Source of the DNA: Ancylobacter sp. Lp-2
GTDB lineage: Bacteria > Pseudomonadota > Alphaproteobacteria > Rhizobiales > Xanthobacteraceae
NCBI RefSeq assembly: GCF_020523795.1
Contig: NZ_JAJALI010000005.1
Location: 310,001-374,000, forward strand
Reading direction: 5' to 3'
DNA: 64,000 nucleotides
Shown here piece by piece: positions 19,125 through 32,511 of the stretch. The notes under the pieces are model-generated. The model did not search any database. It was not told the origin of the DNA and worked only from the letters and a program-made list of their open reading frames with translations. Position 1 is the stretch's first letter; each line of letters begins with the position of its first letter. The translations under genes and the position numbers were made by a program.

Positions 19125-19883
19125 TCAGAACTTCCAGCTGAGGTTGCCACTGAGGGACTGGTCGGTGGCGCCGTCGCCGAACTGCCCGCCATAGGCCACA
19201 TCCAGGGTCAGCCGGTCGGCGAGCCGCACATCCAGCCCGGCATCCAGCACCAGCGCGTCCTGTGCCACCGGCACCCCGGCAATGTCGAACAAGGCGCTGC
19301 CGGCCGTAAACCGGTAGAGGCTGGTCGGCGTAGCCGTCGGCGCGCAGGTTCACATAGGCAAGCCTAGCAAAGGGCTCGAGCTCGACGGCCCCGGCCCCGA
19401 GCCCGTAGGCGAGTTCGCCGAAGGCTTGGGCCGTGCCGCCGTCATAGTCGGCGGTCAGGCGCTGCGCCTGCGGCATCGCCGTCGACCGGCCGGTCTCGAT
19501 GGAATTCCAGCCACAGGCGGCGCCGAGCCGCAGCCGCCAAGCTTCCCACGAGCGCCCGGCATAGGCGCCGAGATGCACGATGGTGTTGTCGCCATTGGCC
19601 GCGTCCGCCGCGTTGCTGAACGAAGTCTCGCTGTAGCCGCCCAGCACGCCGACACGCCGGTCGCCCAGCGGCCCCCGCGTGCGCCGCCGAGGCCGCCGCG
19701 TCGGAGGGCAGCAGCAGCGCGTTCTGCGGCGCCCCCCCGGCGCCAGCGTGTCCAGCACGGCCCCGAGCGCCCGCTCATTGCCGGTGGCGCCGGCGGCGGC
19801 GAAGGAGCGAGCCTGGATCAAGGTCAGCTCCGCGACCTCCGCCTCGTAGCTCAGCCGGGCCGAGAGGAACGGTGCCGGCTCGT
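19125..19883 (-). pseudogene. Decayed autotransporter beta-barrel domain
   Basis: Remnant of a type V autotransporter translocator domain. Minus-strand translation gives barrel-like pieces in different frames: LSYEAEVAELTLIQARSFAA...ALGAVLDTLAPGG (up to about 19740), then ALLLPSDAAASAA in another frame, then GGYSETSFSNAADAANGDNT to AFARLAYVNLRADGYAD-type strands (about 19640-19340) in the first frame, and finally FTAGSALFDIAG...LSGNLSWKF-stop (19312-19125) in a shifted frame. The last residue Phe is the usual outer-membrane barrel end. At least one break lies at a run of seven C at 19732-19738. The passenger and signal peptide are gone. No intact reading frame can be assembled. Confidence 0.75.
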
Positions 19884-21539
19884 TCAGTTGCTCGCGATCC
19901 GGCTCGGCAGCAATTCGCCGCTGCGCTCCAGGATCGGGTAGGCGGCGGCCGCCACGATGTGGCTGTTGATCAGCTTCATATCCCGCAGCAGATCGAGATA
20001 GAGGGCGCTCGCCTGCGCCGTGGGCAATTCGCTGTCGCGCAGCCCCTCGAAATGCTGGAGCGTGGCCCGGGATTCCGCGTCGCGGAATGCCATCTTTTCG
20101 TCGGCCAGAAGTCGGGCGGCGCGAGGATCTTCGGTCATGAAGAGCGAGGCGGCCGTCCGCAGATTGGTAATCAAGCGATCCATCAGCGCCAGCAACTCCG
20201 CCTGCCGCTCCTTGGGCAAGGCGAGGCCGCGCTTCAGTCCCTTCGAGGTGTGCGGCAGCAGATAGCGATCGACGACGTCGCCTGCCTGCTCGAGGTTCAT
20301 CGTGAAGCCGAGCACCTCCTGCAGGCGTCGATGGTCGTGCGGCCCGAGCTCATCGGGATCGATCGAGGTGAGGTATCGCTTAATGGCAATGTTGAGCTGA
20401 TCGATGACATCGTCCTGCCGCCGTGTCTCGGCGATGAGCCGGCGGTCGCCGCTGCGCAATCCGTCGCGCGCTCCGGCCAGCATGGTCTCCAGCACATCCG
20501 CCAGCCGGAGCGCTTCGCGCGCGGCCCCGCCAAGGGCCACGATGGGCGTCTCTCTCGCCGCGGGGTCGAGATAGAGCGGGAGCGAAGGATCCGCCTTGGC
20601 GACGCGGCTCGGCAGCATGGTCGTCAGCAGTCGCCCGAACGGCCCGAGAATCGGCAGGAAGACCACCGCCACCACGACATTGAAGAGGGTGTGGAAGTCG
20701 GCGACCGCCCGGGCGTCGACCGGTTGCAGCGTGACCATGAAGCGCCCGATCGGCTGCAGGGCCACCAGGCAGATGGCGACGCCGATGACGCGGGTCAGCA
20801 GGTTGCCGAGCGGCACGCGCTTGGCGGCGGGGTCGTCGCCGGCGGCCCCCTCCAGAAGCGGATTGATCGCGGTGCCGATATTGGCGCCGAGGACGAGCGC
20901 AAAGGCCGCGTTGGGCGGAACCGCGCCATTCGCGGCAAGCGACATCACCAGGAGGACCACGGCGACGCTCGAATGCGCCGCCCAGGTCAAGCCGGCCGCC
21001 AGCAGCACATCGAGGATGGGTACGGTGGAAATGGCGCCGAGCAGCAGGCGCAGGCCCGGCGCGTCCTCATAGTCGCGCATGAGGTCGAGAAGGTTGTCGA
21101 GCGCCATCAGCATCAGGCCGAGGCCGATCAGCACGCGGCCGAGATCATGCGTCTGCGACGAGGAATCCCGTCGGAACATCAGCACGCCGACCAGGATGAA
21201 GGCGGGCGCCACCACCGCGATATCGAAGGACAGCAATTGCACGATCAACGTCGTGCCGACATTGGCGCCGAGCATCACGGCAAGCGCCGGCACCAGCTCG
21301 ACAAGCCCGCCCGCCGCGAAGCCGGTCACCATCAGGCCTGTCGCCGTGCTGCTTTGCAGGAGGGTCGTCACCCCGAGCCCGGCGACGAAGGCGCGAAAAC
21401 GGTCTCCCAGCGCCGCGCCGAGGATCGATTTCAGGCGTGGGCCGAACGCGCGCTGCACGCCGGTCTGCACCATGTGGGTGCCCCACAGCAGCAGCGCGAT
21501 GAAACCGGCCAGGTCGATGAGGCTTGCGGGGAAGGTCAT
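19884..21539 (-). CDS. Na/Pi cotransporter family protein with PhoU-like C-terminus
   Basis: A 551-residue membrane protein of the NptA/PNaS family, sodium-coupled phosphate symport. Two inverted repeats each hold the QSS-type signature: TTLLQSSTATGLMVTGF near residue 57 and WAAHSSVAVVLLVM near 186, with GANVGTTLIVQ and GANIGTAINP following them. Residues from about 330 to the end form a soluble, helix-rich PhoU-like domain (ADVLETMLAGARDGL, LEQAGDVVDRYL). In the second repeat the usual Gln of Q-S-S is His. Whether it takes up or exports phosphate is not shown. ATG at 21539. Confidence 0.9.
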   Translation of the reverse strand: MTFPASLIDLAGFIALLLWGTHMVQTGVQRAFGPRLKSILGAALGDRFRAFVAGLGVTTLLQSSTATGLMVTGFAAGGLVELVPALAVMLGANVGTTLIVQLLSFDIAVVAPAFILVGVLMFRRDSSSQTHDLGRVLIGLGLMLMALDNLLDLMRDYEDAPGLRLLLGAISTVPILDVLLAAGLTWAAHSSVAVVLLVMSLAANGAVPPNAAFALVLGANIGTAINPLLEGAAGDDPAAKRVPLGNLLTRVIGVAICLVALQPIGRFMVTLQPVDARAVADFHTLFNVVVAVVFLPILGPFGRLLTTMLPSRVAKADPSLPLYLDPAARETPIVALGGAAREALRLADVLETMLAGARDGLRSGDRRLIAETRRQDDVIDQLNIAIKRYLTSIDPDELGPHDHRRLQEVLGFTMNLEQAGDVVDRYLLPHTSKGLKRGLALPKERQAELLALMDRLITNLRTAASLFMTEDPRAARLLADEKMAFRDAESRATLQHFEGLRDSELPTAQASALYLDLLRDMKLINSHIVAAAAYPILERSGELLPSRIASN

Positions 21540-22307
21540 GAACAGGGAGCAAATGCCAGTTCGGCTCGCGAGGCAAGCGCCCGACCACGACGGGGACCGC
21601 CACCCGCCAGCCGGATTTGAACATCATCAAGGGAAATCGCAACGGTTCCCCGCTCCGGCGCTCCCGTATGCTTCATGCTTCTTCGAAATGTCGCCGCTCT
21701 CCATGAGCGAACCGGACCGAGGCGGGAAGACATCTGCATCGGCCCGGTCGACGTCGCCTCGGGGGACGGGTCGGTCGGCAATGGCGACATGCAATCCGCG
21801 CCGCAACAGGTTCCGAACAGCGGCTGTGACGATGGATGCGTCGGCGCCGGGCGGCATGTCCCTGTGGGAAGCATGGGGAATGCCGGTCGCGCTCATCAGC
21901 ACCGGCGGGCTCGGCTGGAAGCTCGCGCACGGACGCAGGGAACGCATGTTCGATACCGCCTCCGCCACCGCAGCTCTCCGACCACCAACGCCGCCTCCCG
22001 ACGTTCGATGACCCGTGGCTGCAACGCTCGGGACGCCATTTCCTCGGCGTACCGCATCCGCTGAGCGTCTCTCCGCCGCCCCCATCTTCGATCACGCGCA
22101 GGCCCCCTCGCCGCCTGACACGGGACGAGCGCAAGCCGGCCGATCGGGCACGGTCGAATGAGGTGGAAGCTTCACATTGGCGGGTCGCGCCGCATCGAAC
22201 GCGATGGCACCGAGCCTGTCGTCGTCAGCCTGTCGGGACGACTATCGGGGTGGAGCGCCGGAGCGTTGGAACTAACCGAACGAAATCAAAGCGCTGCGTC
22301 ATTCCGA
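21540..22307. other. Long gap between Na/Pi symporter and tRNA-Ala, no gene supported
   Basis: About 770 bases. Frames are open on both strands (for example 21627-22085 minus and 21675-22064 plus), but the peptides are compositionally biased and match no family I know. The base composition is slightly less GC-rich than neighbours near 22100-22300. This may be decayed coding DNA next to a tRNA, but no integrase, att repeat or recognisable fragment was found. Confidence 0.5.
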
Positions 22308-22383
22308 TGGTGGAGCCGAGGGGATTTGAACCCCTGACCTCTGCAGTGCGATTGCAGCGCTCTCCCAACTGAGCTACGGCCCC
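22308..22383 (-). tRNA. tRNA-Ala (anticodon CGC)
   Basis: A 76-base cloverleaf on the minus strand, CCA encoded. The acceptor stem is GGGGCCG with CGGCTCC and includes the G3-U70 wobble that identifies alanine tRNAs. D arm TAGCTCAGTTGGGAGAGC, anticodon stem CTGCA/TGCAG with loop ATCGCAC (anticodon CGC, reading GCG), and T arm GGTTCAAATCC. All stems pair. Confidence 0.95.
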
Positions 22384-22649
22384 TCACCATCAGGCCGCGC
22401 CTTGTACGTTCGCCCCCGCCGCCCTGTCAAGCAGCCTCGTGGGGTCACGCACAGGCGGACACGTTTTCCCGGCAGCGGCGCCGCTTCTCATGGTAAAAAT
22501 ACCGGATGCCTGCCTGTCGTCGCCGGCCGGCTGCTTCGCGAAGGCGGGAAGCGCGCCGGCCGGCTCGATCGGGGTTGCCGCAATGCGGCCGCGCCTTTAA
22601 GCATTCCTCAGCTTCGGCCCCGCGCCGCCCGCCCTCCTTGAGGTTCGCG

Positions 22650-22928
22650 ATGTATTCGCTGCTCTGGCTGTTCGACACCATCGTCTCGCTCTATGTCTGG
22701 ATCCTCATCGCCTCGGCCATTCTGTCCTGGCTGGTGGCGTTCAACGTGGTCAATCCGCAGAATCAGGTCGTACGCAGCGTCGGCGAGTTCCTGTGGCGTG
22801 TCACCGAGCCGGTGCTGGCGCCGATTCGCCGGCTGCTGCCCAATCTCGGCGGCATCGACGTCTCGCCCATCATCCTGATCATCGGCCTCTATTTCATTCG
22901 CAACCTGGTGTTCGAGCTGCTGGCCTGA
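22650..22928 (+). CDS. yggT: YggT family membrane protein
   Basis: A 92-residue inner-membrane protein with two hydrophobic helices: VSLYVWILIASAILSWLVAF near residue 12 and PIILIIGLYFIRNLVFELL at the end. The pattern VNPQNQVVRSVGEFLWRVTEPVLAPIRRLLPNLGGIDVSPI is the YggT core. The family is linked to cell division/osmotic tolerance in several bacteria. ATG at 22650. It is followed 13 bases later by the DUF167 (yggU) gene, the usual pairing. Confidence 0.92.
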   Translation: MYSLLWLFDTIVSLYVWILIASAILSWLVAFNVVNPQNQVVRSVGEFLWRVTEPVLAPIRRLLPNLGGIDVSPIILIIGLYFIRNLVFELLA

Positions 22929-22941
22929 CCACGAGGTCCCT

Positions 22942-23253
22942 GTGACGACGCCGACCGCCTGGACGCTCACCGCGGACGGGGTGATGCTCAGCGTGCGCCT
23001 CACCCCGCGCGGCGGGCGCGACGCCGTCGAAGGCTATGTCGATCTGGCGGACGGAAGGCGGGCGCTGAAGGCGCGGGTCAGCGTCGCGCCGGAGGACGGC
23101 AAGGCCAACGCCGCCGTCACCCGCCTGCTGGCCAAGCTGCTGAACGTGCCGGCGGCGCAGGTGGAACTGGTCGCCGGCGCCACCGCCCGCCTGAAGACCT
23201 TCCGCATCCGGGGCGATACCGCCGCGATCGCCGGTAAGCTCGCGGCGCTCTGA
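22942..23253 (+). CDS. yggU: DUF167 (YggU) family protein
   Basis: A 103-residue soluble protein of the YggU/DUF167 family: VRLTPRGGRDAVEGY near residue 17, KARVSVAPEDGKANAAVTRLLAK near 44 and GATARLKTFRI near 80 are the conserved blocks. Fold is a small alpha/beta domain, function unknown. The start is GTG at 22942, behind GAGGTCCC. Downstream of yggT as in many proteobacteria. Confidence 0.9.
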   Translation: MTTPTAWTLTADGVMLSVRLTPRGGRDAVEGYVDLADGRRALKARVSVAPEDGKANAAVTRLLAKLLNVPAAQVELVAGATARLKTFRIRGDTAAIAGKLAAL

Positions 23254-23303
23254 CGCCGCGCGAATCCGCGCCGATCGACAGGAAGAGCGGCGTATCTCCA
23301 GCC

Positions 23304-23813
23304 TCAGCCGGCCCAGCCGAAGGCGAGCTTTTCCAGCGTGCGCCCACCGAAGGACTCGGACGAGCGGGCGATATTGGCGCCGCCGAGCGCGCGGTAGAAG
23401 GCGAGCGCCGGCTCGTTGGCCGCCAGCGCCCACACCGTCACGCCGTCGAAGCCGACGCTGGCGAGTTCCTTGCGGGAATCGGCGAACAGCCGCCGGCCGA
23501 AGCCGAGGCCCTGATATTCCGGCCGGAGGTAGAGCTCATAGATCTCGCCCTCATAGGGCAGGCCACGGGCGCGGTTGCGACCGAGATTGGCATAGCCGGC
23601 GATGCGGTCGGCATGGGTGAGCACCAGCACGCGCGAGCCGCGCCGCAGGGCGGTCTCCCACCAGCCCGGCCCACGTCGCTCGATCATCTTCTCGAGCTCG
23701 ACGCCGGGAATGAGACCGCGATAGGCCGCTCGCCACGCCGAGTCGTGGATCTCGGCGACGTCGGCCGCATCAGCCGGGCGGGCCCGGCGCGTTTCGATGA
23801 GAAGCGTGCCCAT
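23304..23813 (-). CDS. GNAT family N-acetyltransferase
   Basis: A 169-residue GNAT protein. The acetyl-CoA loop is in ELYLRPEYQGLGFGRRL (Q-x-x-G-x-G/A) near residues 90-106, preceded by the RIAGYANL strand and followed by VTVWALAANEPALAFYRALG, the C-terminal alpha/beta end. The ATG at 23813 begins MGTLLIETRRARPAD, a normal GNAT first strand; an AGGA lies very close to it. Substrate unknown. Convergent with yggU and upstream-adjacent to typA's terminator. Confidence 0.85.
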   Translation of the reverse strand: MGTLLIETRRARPADAADVAEIHDSAWRAAYRGLIPGVELEKMIERRGPGWWETALRRGSRVLVLTHADRIAGYANLGRNRARGLPYEGEIYELYLRPEYQGLGFGRRLFADSRKELASVGFDGVTVWALAANEPALAFYRALGGANIARSSESFGGRTLEKLAFGWAG

Positions 23814-23920
23814 GTCCTGATGGGAGCAAAAGCCGGGCGCGGGATCAAGTAGCTTTGTGGCGAAATCGCGTGACGATCCACCAAAGCTCCCGTGACGGTG
23901 GATAGCGGCCGCCACCCGCC

Positions 23921-23956
23921 GTAAAAGAAAACGGCCGCCCCCGGGGGAGCGGCCGT
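23921..23956 (-). terminator. typA: Intrinsic terminator of typA
   Basis: On the minus strand, 34 bases after the typA stop, ACGGCCGCTCCC pairs with the GGGGGCGGCCGT arm (hairpin 23931-23956) and is followed by TTTTCTTTTAC (23930-23920). GC-rich stem plus T-rich tail is a standard Rho-independent terminator. Confidence 0.8.
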
Positions 23957-23990
23957 GATTGTTTCGGGCCTGTTCGGCAGCCGGATGGGC

Positions 23991-25820
<1,830 letters not shown>

Positions 25821-25979
25821 AAGGTCAAACACCAAAAAGCGGGCCCGAAGGCAGTTCGGACCCGCATGGGAAATTTTGCGGCGCACTATACTCACAAAGC
25901 CCGCAAAGGCAACGCCGCCACGGCGTAAAAGCGCCCTTCCGGCTCGGCAAGAGCGCCAGCCGGCCGCTTCGATGCGCGA

Positions 25980-27065
<1,086 letters not shown>

Positions 27066-27192
27066 GTCTCGTCCTGTGCGGGCGGCGGGCGGGAAAGCGG
27101 GGCCGGGTGGATCGTCAATCGGCGGACACCGTCCAAGGTGGCACGCGGCGAAAGCGGCGCGGGCGGACTCTTCCCCGACCGCCGGGCGTCCC

Positions 27193-28344
27193 TCATCCCG
27201 CGCCGATGCCCGGCCCGGTGGGACCGTTCGGCCCGGCGCCACGCCGCGCCCAGGGCCCGAAGCGGGCTTCCGGCTGGGCGGCGCGCAGCATCATCATCTC
27301 GCCGACATTCTCCGGCGACAGCAGGCCGACGAGCCGCCCCTCGGCGTCGAGCGCGCCCAGCACCGGCGCCCGGCTCTCGGTGAGCAGCTTCAGCCCCTGG
27401 TCGAGCGGCGCGCGCACCGGCAGCGTCGGGATATCGGCCTGCATGGCCTCGATCACCGGCGCCTGCGGGCCGCCGGCCTGCAGCGCCCGGATCATGGCGT
27501 CGCGGGTGAGCACGCCGCGCAGGTGGCCGCCGCCGTCGACGACGGGGAATTCCTTCTGGGTGGTGCGGATCAGCGCCTCGGCGGCGTCGCCGACGCTCGC
27601 CTGCGTCCCCAGCGTCTCGAAATGGGTGATCATCGCGTCCTGCACCAGCACGCCCCGCGCGGCCTGCCGCATCTGCACCGTGCCGGCCTCGCCGGAGGCG
27701 GCGAGGAACACGAAGACGGCGATGATGATCAGCATCGGATTGCCGAAAATGCCGAGAAAGCCGAGGACGATGGCCAGCGCCTGCCCGATCGAGGCGGCGG
27801 TCTGCGTCGCCTGCGCATGGCCCATCCGCATGGCGAGCAGCGCCCGCAGCACCCGCCCGCCATCCATCGGAAAGGCCGGGATGAGGTTGAACACCACGAG
27901 GAAGACGTTCGCTCCCGCCAGCTTGGCGAGCAGGCCGATCTGCGGGTTGTCGATGCTCTCCAGATGCTCGACGCCGGTGGTGCCGCCCAGCACCAGGATC
28001 AGCACCAGCGCGATCACCACGTTCACCGCCGGGCCGGCCAGCGCCACCACCAGCTCCTCGGAGGGCTTCTCGGGGATGCGCTCCAGCCGGGCGATGCCGC
28101 CGAACGGCCACAGCGTCACCTCCGGCGTCTTCACCCCGTAGCGGCGTGCCGCGAAGATGTGGCCGAACTCGTGCAGCAGCACGCACAGGAACAGCAGCGC
28201 CACGAAGGCGACGCCTTCCCAAGCGGCGCCGCTGCCGCCGCGCTGGTAGTAGGCCACCCAGATCCACACCAGGAACAACAGGAAGGTGACGTGGATGCGC
28301 ACGGCGGTGCCGTAGATGTGACCGACGGTCAGCGACCAGGGCAT
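27193..28344 (-). CDS. Site-2 protease family zinc metalloprotease with CBS domains
   Basis: A 383-residue intramembrane metalloprotease (M50B). The zinc motif HEFGH is near residue 59 in a hydrophobic helix, and the third ligand motif NLIPAFPMDGGRVLRALLA is near 155. About six hydrophobic segments are followed, from residue 235, by two CBS domains (VLVQDAMITHFETL...; RDAMIRALQAGG, ending near 350) that may bind adenosyl nucleotides and tune activity. Substrate unknown; such SpoIVFB-like proteins cleave membrane-bound factors. ATG at 28344. Confidence 0.9.
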   Translation of the reverse strand: MPWSLTVGHIYGTAVRIHVTFLLFLVWIWVAYYQRGGSGAAWEGVAFVALLFLCVLLHEFGHIFAARRYGVKTPEVTLWPFGGIARLERIPEKPSEELVVALAGPAVNVVIALVLILVLGGTTGVEHLESIDNPQIGLLAKLAGANVFLVVFNLIPAFPMDGGRVLRALLAMRMGHAQATQTAASIGQALAIVLGFLGIFGNPMLIIIAVFVFLAASGEAGTVQMRQAARGVLVQDAMITHFETLGTQASVGDAAEALIRTTQKEFPVVDGGGHLRGVLTRDAMIRALQAGGPQAPVIEAMQADIPTLPVRAPLDQGLKLLTESRAPVLGALDAEGRLVGLLSPENVGEMMMLRAAQPEARFGPWARRGAGPNGPTGPGIGAG

Positions 28345-28686
28345 GCGAGGTCTCCCATGCGAGTTCTCCGCGGCGGCGGTCCCCGGAAGGGCGGTTTCTC
28401 GCCCGGCCCGGTACAGCCATGCCGCACCGCGCGCTTCAACGCTAGAGCCTTTTCCGATCAGGCGGAATCACCTGATCGACAAGAAAATGCGCTCGATTCA
28501 ACAAGCAGGAGCCTGTTCTCGTCGCGAACGCCTTCGTGGAACAGGCTCCAGCACCCGCTTCACGAAAGCCCGCCGACGGCCGGCCTCGCCATGCCCGGCC
28601 GCGACAGCATGTGACGGAACCGGCACCGGCATTTGCGGGTTGGCAGGACAGTCGCCCCTCACCCGGCCAGCAAGGGAGCCTTCGCC
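28345..28686. other. Intergenic gap with structured repeat
   Basis: Divergent spacer between the site-2 protease gene and the PPOX-family gene. Apart from the repeat at 28443-28551 it contains no gene I can support. A GGAAC at 28616-28620 is followed after 17 bases by GGTT, which misses the EcfG -10 by one base. Confidence 0.5.
28443..28551. repeat. Structured intergenic repeat, copy 2
   Basis: Same layout as the copy at 13519-13624. The first stem-loop has TAGAGCCTTTTC paired in part with GAAAATGC (28483-28490) and an inner perfect stem GATCAGG (28456-28462)/CCTGATC (28471-28477) around CGGAATCA. The second hairpin pairs GGAGCCTGTTC (28508-28518) perfectly with GAACAGGCTCC (28539-28549), loop 20 bases. 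The inner-stem sequence differs from copy 1 on both arms, keeping pairing. Confidence 0.75.
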
Positions 28687-29190
28687 ATGGAACGCACCGT
28701 CCGCACCACGACCGAAGCCATCGACCATGTGTGGAAGATGATGGAGGACATCCGCACCTGCATGCTGGTGACCAAGCAGGGCATCGCCCTGCGCGGCCGG
28801 CCGATGCATGCCATGCCCTCGCGCGGGGAAGGCTGCGTCTGGTTCCTGTCCGACCGGCGCGGCCACATGGACGAGGAGTTGGAGCGCGATCCGCAGGGCG
28901 CGCTGATCTTCGCCCATCCCGGCCGCAACGACTATCTGTCGGTCTCCGGCGAGACCGAGATCAGCCATGACCGGCTGCGCATCGACGAATTGTGGAACGA
29001 TGCCGCCCGCGCCTTCTGGCCGGCCGGCAAGGACGATCCTGATATCTGCGTGCTGCGCTTCCTGCCCGAGGATGCGGAATATTGGGACGGCCCGTCGAGT
29101 TCGGTGGTGATCGCGCTCAAGCTGGCCACCGCCCGCCTGGCCGGCGAAAGGCCCGATCTCGGCGAGAACCGCAAGGTGCCGCTGGGCTGA
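28687..29190 (+). CDS. Pyridoxamine 5'-phosphate oxidase family (general stress protein 26-like)
   Basis: A 167-residue flavin-binding split-barrel protein. The order CMLVTKQGIALRGRPMHAM, VWFLSDRRGHMDEEL, ALIFAHPGRNDYLSVSGETEI and a late LWNDAARAFWPAGKDDPDI match the stress-protein-26 branch of the PPOX superfamily, which binds FMN or F420 and is not a true PdxH. Start ATG at 28687, with GGGAG upstream. Substrate unknown; stress link is from family only. Ends facing argG with a shared hairpin between. Confidence 0.88.
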   Translation: MERTVRTTTEAIDHVWKMMEDIRTCMLVTKQGIALRGRPMHAMPSRGEGCVWFLSDRRGHMDEELERDPQGALIFAHPGRNDYLSVSGETEISHDRLRIDELWNDAARAFWPAGKDDPDICVLRFLPEDAEYWDGPSSSVVIALKLATARLAGERPDLGENRKVPLG

Positions 29191-29199
29191 ACGAGCCCC

Positions 29200-29234
29200 C
29201 AGAAAAGAAAAGGCCCGGCGCGAGGCCGGGCCTT
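29200..29234 (-). terminator. argG: Intrinsic terminator of argG
   Basis: AAGGCCCGGC (29210-29219) pairs perfectly with GCCGGGCCTT (29225-29234) around a five-base loop. Reading the minus strand, the stem is followed by TTTTCTTTTCT, a strong T-rich tail, so it terminates argG. In the plus direction the tail is poor (CGTCCTC), giving at best weak termination of the PPOX gene. Confidence 0.85.
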
Positions 29235-29260
29235 CGTCCTCATCTCGCCGAAAGCGCCGC

Positions 29261-30487
<1,227 letters not shown>

Positions 30488-30594
30488 GTCGAAGGATTCC
30501 GCGAGAAGATCAGGAAGAGAGGCAAGGGATTTGAAAGCGCGCGGACTATAGGCATGGCGCGCGCAGGCGCAAGTGCGACGCGCAAATGCGACGC

Positions 30595-31179
30595 TCAGGG
30601 AGTGGGCGGCGCGGGAGGCGGCGATTTGGTCGCCTCCGGCACGGGCAAGGGCTGCGGCAAGGGCTGCGGCGGGGGAACAGGCTGCGCCGGAGGGAGAGGC
30701 GCCGCCGGCGGCGCCGGGGTGCGCTCGGCGAAGACCGGCTTCCAGAAGCCGGCGCTCCACCCCGCCACCAGCCAGTAGGCGAGCCCGCCGGCAAGCCCGG
30801 CGCCGAGGATGTAGAGGTCGACGTCGAAGCTGGCCAGCGCCGCGCCTTCCGGGAAGGGCGGGAACAGCTGCGCCCCGAGCCAGGCGGAAATCGCCCCGTT
30901 CGCCACGTGGAACAGCCAGGAGCGCACGCCGAACATCTCGGCGAACAAAACGCCGATCAGCGCCACCGCCCACATCATCAGCGCCGCGCCGGAGAGAGCG
31001 AGCCCGGAGATCATCGCCGCGTCGAACAGCCGGATCGCGTCGATGTCGCCGGTACCGGCGAGGATGTCGCCGACCCGCCAGGAGCCGGCGATCATCACCA
31101 GCACCGAGACGATCAGGGCGCAGACCAGCCCGAACGGCACCAGCACGAAGCGCAGCAACAGGCGCAGCAGGCTGTCCAC
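30595..31179 (-). CDS. Four-helix membrane protein with proline-rich tail
   Basis: A 194-residue protein. Four hydrophobic segments: [40 protein letters not shown], the [15 protein letters not shown] stretch and [19 protein letters not shown]. The last 40 residues are Pro/Ala-rich ([15 protein letters not shown]). It starts four bases past the rlmN stop on the same strand, so co-transcribed with it. No function recognised, though similar proteins next to rlmN occur in related genomes as far as I recall. Confidence 0.65.
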   Translation of the reverse strand: MDSLLRLLLRFVLVPFGLVCALIVSVLVMIAGSWRVGDILAGTGDIDAIRLFDAAMISGLALSGAALMMWAVALIGVLFAEMFGVRSWLFHVANGAISAWLGAQLFPPFPEGAALASFDVDLYILGAGLAGGLAYWLVAGWSAGFWKPVFAERTPAPPAAPLPPAQPVPPPQPLPQPLPVPEATKSPPPAPPTP

Positions 31180-31183
31180 GCCG

Positions 31184-32413
31184 CTATTCCGCCGAGGCCG
31201 CCATCGCCCGCAGCGCCAGCCGCTCGCGGGCGGAGAGCTTTTCGGTCTCGCTCTTCAGCTGGCCGCAGGCGGCGAGGATGTCGCGCCCGCGCGGCGTGCG
31301 CACCGGGCTCGAATAGCCGGCGCGGAACACGATGTCGGAGAACTGCTCGATGGTCTCCCAGTCCGAGCACTCATATTTGGTGCCCGGCCATGGGTTGAAC
31401 GGGATCAGATTGATCTTGGCCGGGATGCCGGCCAGCAGCTTCACCAGCGCCTTGGCGTCGGACGGACTGTCGTTCACGCCCTTGAGCATGACGTATTCGA
31501 AGGTGATGCGCTTGGCATTCGAGGCCGGCGGATAGTTGCGGCAGGCGTCGAGCAGCTGCTTCAACGGGTACTTCTTGTTGATCGGCACCAGCACGTCGCG
31601 CAGTTCGTCGCGCACCGCGTGCAGCGAGATGGCAAGCATCGGCCCCACCTCGGTGCCGAGCTTCTCGATCTCCGGCACCACGCCGGAGGTGGAGACGGTG
31701 ATGCGGCGCTTGCCGATACCCAGCCCCTCGCCATCCGACAGCACCTCGATGGATTTCGCCACCGAGTCATAGGCATAGAGCGGCTCGCCCATGCCCATGA
31801 ACACGATATTGGTGACGAGGCGGTCGCCCTCGGTCGGCAGGCCCGGCCCGACGGCGCGCTCCTGCCCGGGGTAATCGCCCAGCCGGTCGCGCGCGACCAT
31901 CACCTGCGCGACGATCTCGGCGGCGGTCAGGTTGCGCACCAGCCGCTGGGTGCCGGTGTGGCAGAACGAGCAGTTCAGCGTGCAGCCCACCTGCGAGGAG
32001 ACGCAAAGCGTGCCGCGGTCGCTCTCGGGGATATAGACCATCTCGACGTCGTGCGGCTTGTCGCCGGCGATGTCCGGCGGCAGGCGCAGCAGCCATTTGC
32101 GGGTGCCGTCGGCGGAGACCTGCTCGACCACCACCTCGGGTCGGTCGAGGGTGAAGGCGGCGGCGAGCTTCTCGCGCAGCCCCTTGCCGACATTGGTCAT
32201 GCCGTCGAAGGAGGTGACGCCGCGCAGATAGATCCAGTGCCAGAGCTGGGCGACGCGCATGCGCCGCTCGCGCTCGGGCAGGCCGATTTCGGCGAGCGCG
32301 GCGGAAAGGCCCTCGCGGTCGAGGCCGGCGAGCGAGCGCTTGGCCGGCGCGGCAGCGACGGGAGGAAAAGTACCGGCCGCCGGACGCGGCGCGGTTTCGA
32401 TCAGTGTGTTCAT
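31184..32413 (-). CDS. rlmN: Dual-specificity RNA methyltransferase RlmN
   Basis: Radical SAM enzyme that methylates C2 of A2503 in 23S rRNA and A37 in some tRNAs. The 409-residue protein has the cluster motif C-T-L-N-C-S-F-C ([15 protein letters not shown]) near residue 147, [11 protein letters not shown] (SAM-binding) near 207, [14 protein letters not shown] near 245 and a C-terminal ILAACGQLK in which the Cys is the second catalytic residue. ATG at 32413 gives an N-terminal tail of about 25 residues before the conserved L-x-G-L-D-R-E-G domain. Next gene downstream is four bases away. Confidence 0.95.
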   Translation of the reverse strand: MNTLIETAPRPAAGTFPPVAAAPAKRSLAGLDREGLSAALAEIGLPERERRMRVAQLWHWIYLRGVTSFDGMTNVGKGLREKLAAAFTLDRPEVVVEQVSADGTRKWLLRLPPDIAGDKPHDVEMVYIPESDRGTLCVSSQVGCTLNCSFCHTGTQRLVRNLTAAEIVAQVMVARDRLGDYPGQERAVGPGLPTEGDRLVTNIVFMGMGEPLYAYDSVAKSIEVLSDGEGLGIGKRRITVSTSGVVPEIEKLGTEVGPMLAISLHAVRDELRDVLVPINKKYPLKQLLDACRNYPPASNAKRITFEYVMLKGVNDSPSDAKALVKLLAGIPAKINLIPFNPWPGTKYECSDWETIEQFSDIVFRAGYSSPVRTPRGRDILAACGQLKSETEKLSARERLALRAMAASAE

Positions 32414-32511
32414 GTCGGTCGGATAAGCCCCGCAACGGGTGCGCAAATGACTGCTTTCGCGCCTCATAGCACAGAAGTGGCGCCGGCGCGAATAACGCAG
32501 CCGTGCGGTCA

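Noticed and set aside
21540-22307. tRNA-linked integration remnant next to tRNA-Ala
   Set aside because: No integrase, no repeat of the tRNA 3' end and no recognisable cargo fragment were found; the stretch is simply uncharacterised.
28616-28641. GGAAC-N17-GGTT upstream of the PPOX-family gene as an EcfG promoter
   Set aside because: The -10 lacks the leading C of CGTT; one mismatch in a four-base box is too weak to call.
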